A stretch of DNA of 64,000 nucleotides from Micromonospora sp. M71_S20 (lineage in GTDB: Bacteria; Actinomycetota; Actinomycetes; Mycobacteriales; Micromonosporaceae). The stretch covers positions 2,356,001 through 2,420,000 of the forward strand of contig NZ_RCCV01000001.1 in NCBI RefSeq assembly GCF_003664255.1. Direction: 5' to 3'. The position numbers and the translations under genes are program-made. Below the pieces are notes generated by a model. That model saw only the letters and a program-made list of their open reading frames with translations. It was not told the DNA's origin and made no database searches. Positions 25,588 through 37,613 of the stretch are shown here, one piece after another; within the stretch, counting starts at the first letter, position 1; each line of letters starts with the position of its first letter.

Positions 25588-25746
25588 CGGTGACGGCCGG
25601 ATGACCGCGACGCGCGGTGTCGGTCGACGGTAACCCGAGGTGCCGAACGGTGGCATCCCCATGTACCGTAAGAGCCACGAGAGATGCCTGACGTCATCGG
25701 GGCCCGCCTTCGGGCTGCCCCGCATTCTGTGCGAGGGGGTCGAGCC

Positions 25747-25962
25747 ATGGGGCGCGGCCGTGCTAAGGCCAAGCAGACGAAGGTGGCCCGGGAGTTGAAG
25801 TACCACTCCCCGAACACCGACCTCACCGCCTTGCAGCGCGAGTTGGCGGGTGCTGGTAAGTCTGAGCACAACTTCGACGACGACTACAAAGAGTATGTCG
25901 ACGACGATGATGAGGATCATGCGGACGAAGACCCGGATCCCTGGGTACGTCCGCCCCGCTGA
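25747..25962 (+). CDS. DUF3073 small protein
   Basis: 71 residues beginning MGRGRAKAKQTKVARELKYH, the DUF3073 hallmark, followed by a very acidic tail (runs of Asp/Glu around FDDDYKEYVDDDDED). The strongly basic head and acidic tail suggest nucleic-acid or protein binding, but the function is not known. The ATG at 25747 is preferred over an upstream in-frame ATG because homologues begin there. It sits between vdh and purM in Streptomyces too. Confidence 0.88.
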   Translation: MGRGRAKAKQTKVARELKYHSPNTDLTALQRELAGAGKSEHNFDDDYKEYVDDDDEDHADEDPDPWVRPPR

Positions 25963-25977
25963 CCTCCGGCAGCAGCT

Positions 25978-26004
25978 GAGCACGCGGTGATCGCCCGCGT
26001 GCTC
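25978..26004 (+). terminator. Terminator after DUF3073 gene
   Basis: A perfect 9-bp stem (25978-25986 with 25996-26004) and 9-nt loop lie 16 bp after the stop. Confidence 0.75.
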
Positions 26005-26039
26005 ACGCATGTGCCCATCGAAGCGGCGCCACGACCGAC

Positions 26040-26095
26040 GATCAGGGACCTGCCCCTCCCGGAGAGCCCTCCGGACGATCGGCAGGTCCCTGATC
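26040..26095. terminator. Large hairpin between DUF3073 and triceptide genes
   Basis: A perfect 15-bp stem (26040-26054 with 26081-26095) encloses a smaller CCGGAG/CTCCGG hairpin. It lies 10 bp beyond the precursor stop on the minus strand and probably ends that operon; with 25978-26004 it insulates the two directions. Confidence 0.82.
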
Positions 26096-26105
26096 ACGGT
26101 CCGTC

Positions 26106-26339
26106 TCAGCGGGGACGGTTGTTCCAGTTGTAGAACGTCGGGATGTTCTCGAAGTGGTTCCAGGCGCACACGGCGCTCGCGCCGTCGCCGCCCGCCACCT
26201 CGGCCCGTAGTCGCCGCGCGGCCTCGGCCTCGTGGAGGAGTGCGGTGAGCCCCGGCGCGGCGTCCCGCACCCGGTCGGCTACCTCGTCCGGGGTGTCCGT
26301 CCTCCGGTCAGGATGCCGGTGACTGGTGGTCTCGGGCAT
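26106..26339 (-). CDS. Triceptide (cyclophane RiPP) precursor peptide, AmcA-like
   Basis: A 77-residue peptide. Residues 1-50 form a charged leader, helical around TPDEVADRVRDAAPGLTALLHEAEAA. A short Gly/Ala/Ser spacer follows, and then the core from C58: WNH (60-62), FEN (63-65), IPT, FYN (69-71), WNN (72-74) and RPR. Four aromatic-X-Asn/His units match the three-residue cyclophane motif that triceptide radical-SAM maturases cross-link. The start at 26339 is fixed by GGAGGGAG 9 nt upstream. The gene overlaps the end of the maturase gene by 32 bp in another frame. The mature product and its target are unknown. Confidence 0.88.
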   Translation of the reverse strand: MPETTSHRHPDRRTDTPDEVADRVRDAAPGLTALLHEAEAARRLRAEVAGGDGASAVCAWNHFENIPTFYNWNNRPR

Positions 26340-27441
26340 GCTCCAACACTCCCTCCAGTAAGTGGATCTTGCTGTTGCGGCAGTGCGCGGTCTGCGTACC
26401 GTCGAAACGCCCCTGTTCGAAGTAGCGGTTGGCCGCGTGGCCGCCGCCGCAGAACCCGAAGTAGGGGCAGGACGAACGGCACGCCTCGACGCCGGCGAGG
26501 AACTCGCCGACCCAGGGCGTCCGGTCCGCGTGGGCGAGGATCTCGACCAGCGGGGTGGCCAGCACGTTGCCGCTGCTGAAGTCGCCGTAGCGGACATCGG
26601 TGAAACCGGCCAGCTCCGGCGAGAGCACGGTCACCGAGCCGTCGTGGCCGACGGTCGGGATCGGGTCCAACCGCCGGGGGAGCAGGTCGTCGGCGCTGCC
26701 GTCCAGGACCGCCGCGGCGTACCGCAGCGACCACTCGACCTCGCGCAGGTGGATCCGGGGCTCCCGGCGCCAGGCCGCCACCAGCTCCGCCCAGAAGGCG
26801 GTCACCAGCCGTGGATCGTGGGAGTTGTCGCGGAGGTTGACCCCCTCGGTCTCTTCGATGTTGACGCCCAGCACGTCACAGCCCAGGTCGAGGAAGTAGT
26901 CGTACAGCTCGGTGGCCAGGCCCGGCCCGGGGCGACCCACCACCGCCAGCGCCGAGAACGGCAGGCCGTGCCGGCGCAGCGCCGCCACCCCGCGCAGGAT
27001 CCGGTCGTACGCGGGCCCGCCGCCCCGGGTGACCCGGTCGCCGTTGCGTTCCCGCGGGCCGTCCACGCTCACGCTCACCCGCACCCCGTGCTCGACGAAG
27101 AACGCGCACCAGGCGTCGTCGATCAGCGTGGCGTTGGTCTGGACGTGGTGCTCGACCTCGGGCCCGAAGGGCGCGATCAGCGCGGCCAGGTGCTCCCGGC
27201 CGGCCGCCAACGGCTCGCCGCCGTGCCACACCACGGAGAAGCGGCCCGCCGCCGCCCAGGGGTTGACCGACGCGGCCACCGCCTCGGCCACCGGCACCGG
27301 CATCCGCCGGTCGGCCGCGCGGAACGGCAGGTAGCAGTAGGCGCAGTCCAGGTTGCAGAGGGTGGTGGGCTGCATGACCACGTACGAGGGGACGGCGGCC
27401 AGGCCGCGCATCCCGCTGAACGGCAGTCCCCGAGCAGCCAT
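26308..27441 (-). CDS. Radical SAM/SPASM peptide maturase, cyclophane-forming (AmcB-like)
   Basis: 377 residues. The radical SAM cluster motif CX3CX2C is C29, C33, C36 (LCNLDCAYC). SAM-binding GGE appears as VVWHGGEPLAA, and VSVSVDGPRERNGDR follows. The C-terminal SPASM region contributes C321, C325, C331 and C354 around CPYFGFCGGGHAANRYF. This layout is that of anaerobic-type maturases that form aromatic-ring to side-chain carbon bonds in peptides such as triceptides. A strong GGAGGAGGG precedes the ATG. No protease or transporter gene is next to it, so leader removal and export must use proteins encoded elsewhere, if they occur. Confidence 0.9.
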   Translation of the reverse strand: MAARGLPFSGMRGLAAVPSYVVMQPTTLCNLDCAYCYLPFRAADRRMPVPVAEAVAASVNPWAAAGRFSVVWHGGEPLAAGREHLAALIAPFGPEVEHHVQTNATLIDDAWCAFFVEHGVRVSVSVDGPRERNGDRVTRGGGPAYDRILRGVAALRRHGLPFSALAVVGRPGPGLATELYDYFLDLGCDVLGVNIEETEGVNLRDNSHDPRLVTAFWAELVAAWRREPRIHLREVEWSLRYAAAVLDGSADDLLPRRLDPIPTVGHDGSVTVLSPELAGFTDVRYGDFSSGNVLATPLVEILAHADRTPWVGEFLAGVEACRSSCPYFGFCGGGHAANRYFEQGRFDGTQTAHCRNSKIHLLEGVLEHARDHQSPAS

Positions 27442-27455
27442 TGCCCTCCTCCGCG

Positions 27456-27517
27456 CCTGAAGGGCTGTCGGGGAACCCGGGCGGGCGGCCCCGACAGCTT
27501 TGAGGGTGCCCTTCAGG
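27456..27517 (-). promoter_or_regulatory. Two-step hairpin in the leader of the triceptide operon
   Basis: Outer arms CCTGAAGGGC/GCCCTTCAGG (27456-27465 with 27508-27517) and inner arms GCTGTCGGGG/CCCCGACAGC (27464-27473 with 27489-27498) form a long bulged stem just upstream of the maturase ribosome site. It may be the purM terminator, an attenuator, or a stabilising 5' structure. Confidence 0.6.
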
Positions 27518-27544
27518 CTAGGCGGCGACGGCCACTCGGGTGAA
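27515..27544 (-). promoter_or_regulatory. Candidate promoter of the triceptide operon
   Basis: On the minus strand TTCACC (27544-27539) and TAGCCT (27520-27515) are 18 bp apart, immediately upstream of the leader hairpin. It would let the two genes be expressed apart from purM. Weak consensus. Confidence 0.3.
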
Positions 27545-27581
27545 GCCCTGATCAGGTGCCCGTACGGTCACCGGGAGTCGA

Positions 27582-28736
<1,155 letters not shown>

Positions 28737-28793
28737 GGTTCTCCCCCTTGGTTCTGGCGCCGCACCGGCGGTGACCGGCCGCGCCGGGTGGTG

Positions 28794-30332
28794 CTACGGG
28801 CGGTGTGTGGTCACGCCGCCCGGAGTGGCGACGAGCGGGGCGGTGTGCTCCGGGGTGTCGGACGCCTGCGCGGCGACCCGCCGGCCCACCCCTTCGAGCA
28901 CGTGCTTGCCGATCAGGTTGCCGGCGGGCAGCTCGATCGGGTATTCCCCGTCGAAGCACGCACGGCACAGCCGGGTCTTCGGCTGCTCGGTGGCGGCGAT
29001 CAGGCCCGGGAGCGACACGTAGCCGAGCGTGTCCGCCCCGATGGAGCGCCGGATGCCGTCGTTGTCCAGCCCGTTGGCCAGCAGCTCGGCGCGGGTGGCG
29101 AAGTCGATGCCGTAGAAGCACGGCCAGTTGACCGGCGGCGACGAGATGCGCACGTGCACCTCCAGCGCGCCGGCCTCGCGCAGCATCCGCACGATCGCCC
29201 GCTGGGTGTTGCCGCGCACGATCGAGTCGTCGACCACGACCAGCCGCTTGCCCCGGACGTTCTCCCGCAGCGGGTTGAGCTTGAGCCGGATGCCGAGCTG
29301 GCGCAGGGTCTGCGACGGCTGGATGAAGGTGCGCCCGACGTACGGGTTCTTCATCAGGCCGGCGCCGTAGGTGATACCCGACTCCTCGGCGTAGCCGATC
29401 GCGGCCGGGGTGCCGGACTCCGGCACCGGGATGACCAGATCGGCCTCGACCGGGTGCTCCTTGGCCAGCTGGCGACCGATCTGCACCCGGGCGGAGTGCA
29501 CGTTGCGGCCGGCGATGGTGGCGTCCGGGCGGGCGATGTAGACGTACTCGAAGAGGCAGCCCTTGGGCTCCGGGGCGGCGAACCGGCTGGAGCGCAGGCC
29601 GTCCTCGTCGATCGCGATCAGCTCGCCGGGCTCGACCTCGCGGACCACGCTCGCGCCGACGATGTCCAGCGCGGCGGTCTCGCTGGCCACCACCCAGCCA
29701 CGCTCCAGCCGGCCCAGCACCAGCGGGCGTACGCCGTGCGGGTCGCGGGCCGCGTAGAGGGTCGACTCGTCCATGAACACGAAGCTGAACGCGCCCCGCA
29801 GCTGCGGCAGCACCTCCAGCGCCGCCGCCTCGACCGACAGGTCCGGGCGGCTGGCCAGCAGCATCGTCACCAGGGAGGTGTCGTTGGTCGAGCCGTCGGC
29901 GACCAGGCCCCGCTCGGCGACCTCGCGCTGGAGCTCCGCGGTGTTGACCAGGTTGCCGTTGTGGGCCAGCGCGATGGTGGTGCCCGACGTGGTGGACCGG
30001 ATGGTCGGCTGGGCGTTCTCCCAGGTCGATCCGCCGGTGGTGGAGTAGCGGGCGTGCCCGATCGCCACGTGCCCGCGCAGGCTGGCCAGGGTCGGCTCGT
30101 CGAAGACCTGGGCGACCAGGCCGAGGTCCTTGTAGACCACCACGCCCGAGCCGTCGCTGACCGCGATGCCCGCGGCCTCCTGGCCACGGTGCTGGAGGGC
30201 GTAGAGCCCGAAGTAGGTCAGGTTCGCGACCTCCTCCCCGGGCGCCCAGACGCCGAAGACGCCGCACGCGTCCTGGGGGCCTGGTCGTTGGGGATCAAGG
30301 TCGTGGCTCAGCCGGCCGTCGCCTCGGGGCAC
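28794..30332 (-). CDS. purF: Amidophosphoribosyltransferase
   Basis: Commits PRPP to purine synthesis by forming phosphoribosylamine from glutamine. The nucleophile Cys lies in DACGVFGVWAPGEE and is exposed by removal of an N-terminal propeptide of about 22 residues, as in relatives with an Fe-S cluster. The PRPP loop is VVVDDSIVRGNT. Cys residues in the C-terminal part (WPCFYGID, RLCRACFDGEYP) fit the four-Cys cluster set. 512 residues, normal. GTG at 30332 follows GAGGGAG. Confidence 0.95.
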   Translation of the reverse strand: MPRGDGRLSHDLDPQRPGPQDACGVFGVWAPGEEVANLTYFGLYALQHRGQEAAGIAVSDGSGVVVYKDLGLVAQVFDEPTLASLRGHVAIGHARYSTTGGSTWENAQPTIRSTTSGTTIALAHNGNLVNTAELQREVAERGLVADGSTNDTSLVTMLLASRPDLSVEAAALEVLPQLRGAFSFVFMDESTLYAARDPHGVRPLVLGRLERGWVVASETAALDIVGASVVREVEPGELIAIDEDGLRSSRFAAPEPKGCLFEYVYIARPDATIAGRNVHSARVQIGRQLAKEHPVEADLVIPVPESGTPAAIGYAEESGITYGAGLMKNPYVGRTFIQPSQTLRQLGIRLKLNPLRENVRGKRLVVVDDSIVRGNTQRAIVRMLREAGALEVHVRISSPPVNWPCFYGIDFATRAELLANGLDNDGIRRSIGADTLGYVSLPGLIAATEQPKTRLCRACFDGEYPIELPAGNLIGKHVLEGVGRRVAAQASDTPEHTAPLVATPGGVTTHRP

Positions 30333-30424
30333 CTGCGCTCCCTCATGCTGGTCTGGACCGGCCTTGCGGAATCACGCGGGGGCGGATCCGCACTCCTCGA
30401 CCGGGACCACTGTCGTCGCCTGAC

Positions 30425-30454
30425 AGTGTACGCGAATCCGTGTCGATACAGAAA
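30425..30454 (-). promoter_or_regulatory. Candidate purF promoter
   Basis: On the minus strand TTTCTG (30454-30449) and TACACT (30430-30425) are separated by 18 bp, about 93 bp upstream of the purF start. No riboswitch-like fold is evident in the leader. Confidence 0.35.
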
Positions 30455-30502
30455 GTCACGATCCGGCTCCAACGTGTCACCGGTCGATGGGTATCGCCGC
30501 AG

Positions 30503-30856
30503 CTAGAGCGGCAGGTGCGCGGAGAGGTCCGCCCGGATTCCGCTCACCCGTACGCGACCCTGGGTGATCGCGTCGGCCCAGCCGAGCCGTCCGGTGGCCA
30601 CCGCCAGCCATGTCTCGGGCTCCATCTCGACGACGTTCGCAGGGGTGCCACGGGTGTGTCGGGGACCCGGAACGCACTGAACTGCGCCGTAAGGTGGGAC
30701 ACGCACCTCCACCGATCGGCCGGGGGCGCGCTCCGCGAGGACGGTCAACAGGGCACGGACCGCCTCCCGGAGGACCGGTCGTTCGGGCGTACGCCCCTCG
30801 TCGAGCGCCGACAACGCCGCCGCGACCGCGGCGGACTTAATGTGCGGAGAGGACAC
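30503..30856 (-). CDS. Sterol-carrier-like (SCP2-fold) small protein
   Basis: 117 residues with the C-terminal fold seen in actinobacterial sterol carrier family proteins: [38 protein letters not shown] and a closing [16 protein letters not shown]. It presumably binds a hydrophobic ligand. The GTG at 30856 ([14 protein letters not shown]) is taken; an upstream ATG at 30931 would add 25 atypical residues. It is 170 bp upstream of purF on the same strand and often keeps that position in relatives. Confidence 0.72.
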   Translation of the reverse strand: MSSPHIKSAAVAAALSALDEGRTPERPVLREAVRALLTVLAERAPGRSVEVRVPPYGAVQCVPGPRHTRGTPANVVEMEPETWLAVATGRLGWADAITQGRVRVSGIRADLSAHLPL

Positions 30857-31015
30857 GACGGGACGATACGGCTTCAACGCGCCGCGTCTGACGCTGGCCC
30901 TGGGTCGCGCCGATCCGGTCAGACAAGGCATAGTTGCCGACGGCGTATTCGTACCGTGATGATCCCCGGCCCGGCGCCTCGCCGCCGAGGGAAGTCAGTC
31001 CGGAAGGCGGTGGAC

Positions 31016-32974
31016 GTGTCAACACACCGACGTGCCTGGAAGCAGCGGGCCGGTGTGGTCGTGGCGCTGGTTGTCGGCGCTCTGCTCGCCGTCCCCGCCA
31101 CACCAGCCCTGGCCGCCGACGTCACCGTGTCGCCCGGCTCGGTCACCGTCAACGCCGGCAGCGACGCCGCCGTCACCGTGCTGGTGACCCCCCGTGAGGG
31201 CGACGAGGAGGCCGAGATCAGCCTCGCCGGCCTACCGAGCGGCGTGAGCTGCGCTGGCGGCTGCGGGACGGTCAGATTTGCCGGCGGCCAGCCGAGGCCT
31301 CAGCTGGTGCGGATCAAGGCCAGCGACAACGCCGGCGACGCCAACGTCACCGTGACGGTGGCGGCCGAGGGTGACAAGTCCGGCCCCGGCACCGCCACCT
31401 TCCAGCTCGGCGTGAAGGGCAGGGCCCAGCCGTCCCAGCCGCCCCAGGCGCAGACCGTCAAGTCGGTCTCCGGCAAGGTGGTCGTCCAGGCGAACGGCAA
31501 GGCCGTGCCGAACGCCGTGGTCATGCTCCAGGACGGCGCCGGCAAGAAGATCGACACGATCAGTGACGACGACGGCAACTTCCGCTTCACCGGCACCAGC
31601 GAGAAGCCGATCGCGCCCGGTCGGCTCGCCGTCGGCGCCAGCGTGGGTGAGGTCTACGCCACCAAGAGCTTCGACGCGTCCGCCGGGCAGAGCGTCACCG
31701 GCCAGCGCATCGCCCTGGCGATCAAGGTCGAGACGACCCCGAGCGCCACCCCGTCGGCCAGCGAGGAGCCCCTCCCCTCCGACGAGCCCGTCGAGGAGAC
31801 GCCCGAGGAGAGCGCCGAGGCGACCCCGGGCGCGGCGGCCAACGCCAGCAACGAGGACTCCGGCGGCATGGGCTCCTGGCTGATCATCCTGCTCGGCGGC
31901 CTGCTCGTCGCCGCCGGTGTCGGCACCATCGTGCTGCTCTGGATGCGACGCAAGGACAGCGGCGACGAGGCCGACGACGACGCCCCGGCGGGTGCCGCGG
32001 CCGGCGCGGTCCCGGCGGCGCACGGGGCGTTCCGGGGCGCGGACGACCAGACCCGGGTGGTCAACCGGGTCGGCGCCACGCCGGATCCGACGATGGTCGG
32101 CGGCACCGCGCTCAGCGACGCCCCGACGATGATGCACCGCCCCGTGGTCGACGACGTGCCGCCGGACCCGTACGGCGCCCCACCGCAGCCCTACGGCGCG
32201 GCGGGCAACCAGCAGGGCTGGGGCGGCTACGGCGACGAGCCGGCCGGCGCGGGTGGCTACGGCGGTGCCGGCTACGGCAACGCGCCCGCCTCCGGCGGCG
32301 GCTACGGCAGCGGCGGAGCCGGTGGCGGCTACGGCAACGCGCCCTCGTCCGGCGGCGGCTACGGCAACGCGCCCGCCTCGGGCGGCGGCTACGGCAGCAA
32401 CGACTACGGCGCCCCGGCGGGCGCGGCCGGCGCGGCGGGTGCCGCGGGCTACCCGCCGGCGGGCGGCGGCCGGGGCTACGGCGAGCGGTACGACGAGCCG
32501 ACCGGCCGCTACACCGGCGACGCCACGCAGTACCCGGCCCCGGCCGACCCTTACGCGACCGGCGTCTACCAGCCGGAGCAGGGGCAGGGCTACGGCCAGT
32601 CCGAGCCGGGCGGGTACGGCCGGGGCGGCGAGCCGACCGGCGGTTACGACCAGCCGGGCGGCGGCTACGAGCGGGGCGGCTACGGCCAGCCCGGTGGCTA
32701 CGGGCAGGAGCCCCCGGCGCCACGCGGCGGCTACGGCCAGCCGGGCGGCTACGACCAGCCCACCTCGTACGACAACCAGGGCGGCTACGGTCAGGGTGGC
32801 TACGGTCAGGAGCCCCCGCAGCAGCGCGGCGGCTACGAGGACCGCGACGGCTACGGCCAGGGTGGCTACGGCCAGCCGGGCGGCTACGAGGACCCGCAGA
32901 CCGGTCGCGGTCGCCCGGACGGCCCACCGCAGCAGGACCGGGGTGGCCGCCGGCTGGACTGGCTGGACGACTGA
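31016..32974 (+). CDS. Exported single-span protein with Cna-B-like domain and cytoplasmic Gly/Tyr/Gln-rich tail
   Basis: 652 residues. A signal peptide (VVVALVVGALLAVPATPALAA) precedes an external region with an Ig-like segment (VTVSPGSVTVNAGSDAAVTVLV) and a carboxypeptidase-regulatory-like beta domain (KSVSGKVVVQANGKAVPNAVV, then FRFTGTSEKP). An acidic Pro/Ser/Glu stalk leads to one span (SWLIILLGGLLVAAGVGTIVLLW) with basic stop-transfer. The remaining 310 residues, predicted cytoplasmic, include about 250 of repetitive GGYG, QPGGYGQ and NAPASGGGYG units. The GTG at 31016 has GGAAGG upstream and matches the signal peptide. Function unknown; scaffold or phase-separating tail is speculation. 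Confidence 0.72.
   Translation: MSTHRRAWKQRAGVVVALVVGALLAVPATPALAADVTVSPGSVTVNAGSDAAVTVLVTPREGDEEAEISLAGLPSGVSCAGGCGTVRFAGGQPRPQLVRIKASDNAGDANVTVTVAAEGDKSGPGTATFQLGVKGRAQPSQPPQAQTVKSVSGKVVVQANGKAVPNAVVMLQDGAGKKIDTISDDDGNFRFTGTSEKPIAPGRLAVGASVGEVYATKSFDASAGQSVTGQRIALAIKVETTPSATPSASEEPLPSDEPVEETPEESAEATPGAAANASNEDSGGMGSWLIILLGGLLVAAGVGTIVLLWMRRKDSGDEADDDAPAGAAAGAVPAAHGAFRGADDQTRVVNRVGATPDPTMVGGTALSDAPTMMHRPVVDDVPPDPYGAPPQPYGAAGNQQGWGGYGDEPAGAGGYGGAGYGNAPASGGGYGSGGAGGGYGNAPSSGGGYGNAPASGGGYGSNDYGAPAGAAGAAGAAGYPPAGGGRGYGERYDEPTGRYTGDATQYPAPADPYATGVYQPEQGQGYGQSEPGGYGRGGEPTGGYDQPGGGYERGGYGQPGGYGQEPPAPRGGYGQPGGYDQPTSYDNQGGYGQGGYGQEPPQQRGGYEDRDGYGQGGYGQPGGYEDPQTGRGRPDGPPQQDRGGRRLDWLDD
32220..32900 (+). 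repeat. Coding GGCTACGG/GGYG repeat tract
   Basis: About 680 bp of imperfect in-frame repeats encode GGYG, GYGQ, QPGGY and NAPASGGGYG units in the tail of the preceding gene. Copy number may vary between strains. Confidence 0.8.
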
Positions 32975-33011
32975 TCCGCTCGGGGGACGGGCCCCGAAAC
33001 GACAGCAGCAC

Positions 33012-33047
33012 GGCGAGGGCCGTCCGGATCTCCGGGCGGCCCTCGCC
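33012..33047. terminator. Bidirectional terminator
   Basis: A 16-bp stem with one G-U pair (33012-33027 with 33032-33047) and ATCT loop lie between the convergent GYG-tail gene and comB. Confidence 0.88.
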
Positions 33048-33094
33048 ACCGTTCCGGCCCGCCCCGACCAGGTCGACGCGCGCTTGCGGGGAGG

Positions 33095-33850
33095 TCAGGC
33101 GGCGGAGAAGACGCCCTGGCGCAGCACCGGGACCACGTCCGAGACGCCGACCCGGACGGCGACCTCCACGTCCCCGGCGAAGCCGCCCTCGATGAGTTCG
33201 CGGCCGGACACGCTGCCGCAGACCGCGGCGGGCACGTCGGGGGTGCTGGCCAGCGCGGCGAGGGCCATGGCCGCCTCCACGGAGAGGCCGCCGGGCACAC
33301 CCGATAGGGCGTCCAGCACGCAGGCCGCCCCGAGCTGGTCCTCCACGCAGGGGCGCAGGGAGCCGTCCGGCCAGCGCTCGCCCGAGGCGATCACGCCGAT
33401 CGGCGCGTCCGTCGAGCCGTACCCCTGCTGGTCCAGCCAACGGCCGACGGCGCGCGCGTTGCGCAGGCAGGCCGCGACCACCGGCAGGCCGGTCGCGCTG
33501 GCCGCCGCGCTGATCGCCGAGCCGTTCGGCGACGGCAGCACCAGGTCGGCGACGACCGGCGCGGTGGTCAGCGCCGCCGACGAGAGCGACCACGGATGCT
33601 CCGGGGTCGTCTGCCGGCGGCCCACCGCCGCGACCGCGCCGATCCGCCGCGCGTAGTCGGCCGCCTGCTCGCCCCACGGGAACGGGTGCACCCGCATGCC
33701 GCGCCCGACCGCGACGTCGACGGCGGTGGTGAACGACAGCACGTCCACCACCACCAGCACCGCGCACACCCGGCCCAGCTCGGCCGCTCCCGTCAGCCCC
33801 CAGTCGAAGCGGGCTCCGGAACCGGGTTGGACGTGGACGGCCGCGGCCAC
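33095..33850 (-). CDS. comB: 2-phosphosulfolactate phosphatase family protein
   Basis: The 251-residue protein has the ComB signature: VVVDVLSFTTAVDVAVGRG, LPSPNGSAIS, and EDQLGAACVLDAL with conserved Asp/Asn/Glu residues. ComB hydrolyses phosphosulfolactate in coenzyme M synthesis; actinobacteria do not make coenzyme M, so the substrate here is probably different. The GTG at 33850 lies 4 bp after the purL stop; a GTG at 33880 inside purL is an alternative. It seems translationally linked to purL. Confidence 0.82.
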   Translation of the reverse strand: MAAAVHVQPGSGARFDWGLTGAAELGRVCAVLVVVDVLSFTTAVDVAVGRGMRVHPFPWGEQAADYARRIGAVAAVGRRQTTPEHPWSLSSAALTTAPVVADLVLPSPNGSAISAAASATGLPVVAACLRNARAVGRWLDQQGYGSTDAPIGVIASGERWPDGSLRPCVEDQLGAACVLDALSGVPGGLSVEAAMALAALASTPDVPAAVCGSVSGRELIEGGFAGDVEVAVRVGVSDVVPVLRQGVFSAA

Positions 33851-33854
33851 CGCC

Positions 33855-36602
<2,748 letters not shown>

Positions 36603-36669
36603 GACCTCTCCTCGCTGCGCTCGCGTCCGCCCGACGGGCGGGTGAGCCGACCGATGATGCCGCGCACGG

Positions 36670-37353
36670 TCACGCCGGCGTCCCCACCAGGTGCTTGAGC
36701 ACCGAGGTGAAGAAGCCGAGACCGTCCAGGGAGGGGCCCGTGAGCGCCTCCACCGCGTGCTCGGGATGCGGCATGATGCCGACCACGTTGCCGGCGGGGT
36801 TCGTGATCGCGGCGATGTCGCGCTGCGACCCGTTGGGGTTGCCGCCGACGTAGCGGGCGACCACCCGGCCCTCGGCTTCGAGCTGGTCGAGCGTCGCGGT
36901 GTCGGCGACGTAGCAGCCCTCGCCGTTCTTGACCGGGATCAGCACCTCCTGGCCGGGCTGGAACGTGTTCGTCCACGCGGTGCCGGCCGACTCGATGCGC
37001 AGGACCTGGTCGCGGTTGCGGAAGTGCAGGTGCTGGTTGCGGGTGAGCGCCCCGGGCAGCAGGTGGGCCTCGCAGAGGATCTGGAAGCCGTTGCAGATGC
37101 CGAGCACGGGCAGGCCGCCCCGGGCCGCGTCCACGATCGTGCCCATCACCGGGGCGAACCGGGCGATGGCGCCGCAGCGCAGGTAGTCGCCGTAGGAGAA
37201 GCCGCCGGGCAGGACGACGGCGTCCACCCCGTGCAGCTGCGGGTCACCGTGCCAGAGGCGGACCGGCTCGGCGCCCGCGATCCGGACGGCCCGGGCCGCG
37301 TCCCCGTCGTCGAGCGAGCCGGGGAAGGTGACCACACCGACCCGGGCGGTCAC
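36670..37353 (-). CDS. purQ: Phosphoribosylformylglycinamidine synthase, glutaminase subunit
   Basis: Class I glutaminase that feeds ammonia to PurL. The nucleophile Cys is in [14 protein letters not shown] and the His-Glu pair in [13 protein letters not shown]. The N terminus [19 protein letters not shown] and [16 protein letters not shown] are typical. 227 residues. Its GTG start overlaps the purS stop by four bases (GTGA). 67 bp separate it from purL. Confidence 0.96.
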   Translation of the reverse strand: MTARVGVVTFPGSLDDGDAARAVRIAGAEPVRLWHGDPQLHGVDAVVLPGGFSYGDYLRCGAIARFAPVMGTIVDAARGGLPVLGICNGFQILCEAHLLPGALTRNQHLHFRNRDQVLRIESAGTAWTNTFQPGQEVLIPVKNGEGCYVADTATLDQLEAEGRVVARYVGGNPNGSQRDIAAITNPAGNVVGIMPHPEHAVEALTGPSLDGLGFFTSVLKHLVGTPA

Positions 37354-37613
37354 GAGCGGGCGTCCACGGTCTCGTCGGCCTCGGCCACGCGGACCGTGAA
37401 GTCCTCGATGACCGGGTTGGCGAGCAGCTTGTCGGCGATCTCCCGGGCCCGGTCCAGGTCCGGTTCACCGGTGAATTCGATCTCGATCCGCCTGCCGATC
37501 CGAACCGAGGCGACGTCGCTGACGCCGAGCCGGGGCAGCGCGTTTGCGACGGCCTGGCCCTGGGGATCGAGGATCTCGGGCTTGAGCATGACGTCGACGA
37601 CGACGCGAGGCAC
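37350..37613 (-). CDS. purS: Phosphoribosylformylglycinamidine synthase subunit PurS
   Basis: The 87-residue PurS bridges PurL and PurQ in the split FGAM synthase. It shows [19 protein letters not shown], then [13 protein letters not shown] and [13 protein letters not shown]. The GTG at 37613 has CAGGAG 7 nt upstream. It heads the purS-purQ-purL-comB operon; purC, often upstream in relatives, is not in this position. Confidence 0.94.
   Translation of the reverse strand: MPRVVVDVMLKPEILDPQGQAVANALPRLGVSDVASVRIGRRIEIEFTGEPDLDRAREIADKLLANPVIEDFTVRVAEADETVDARS

Noticed and set aside
26340..26597. N-terminal extension of the triceptide precursor frame
   Set aside because: These 86 codons are antisense-like sequence inside the maturase gene in another frame; the ribosome site and the typical leader begin at 26339.
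30333..30502. Purine riboswitch upstream of purF
   Set aside because: No three-way-junction core or conserved loop-loop sequences could be found in the leader.
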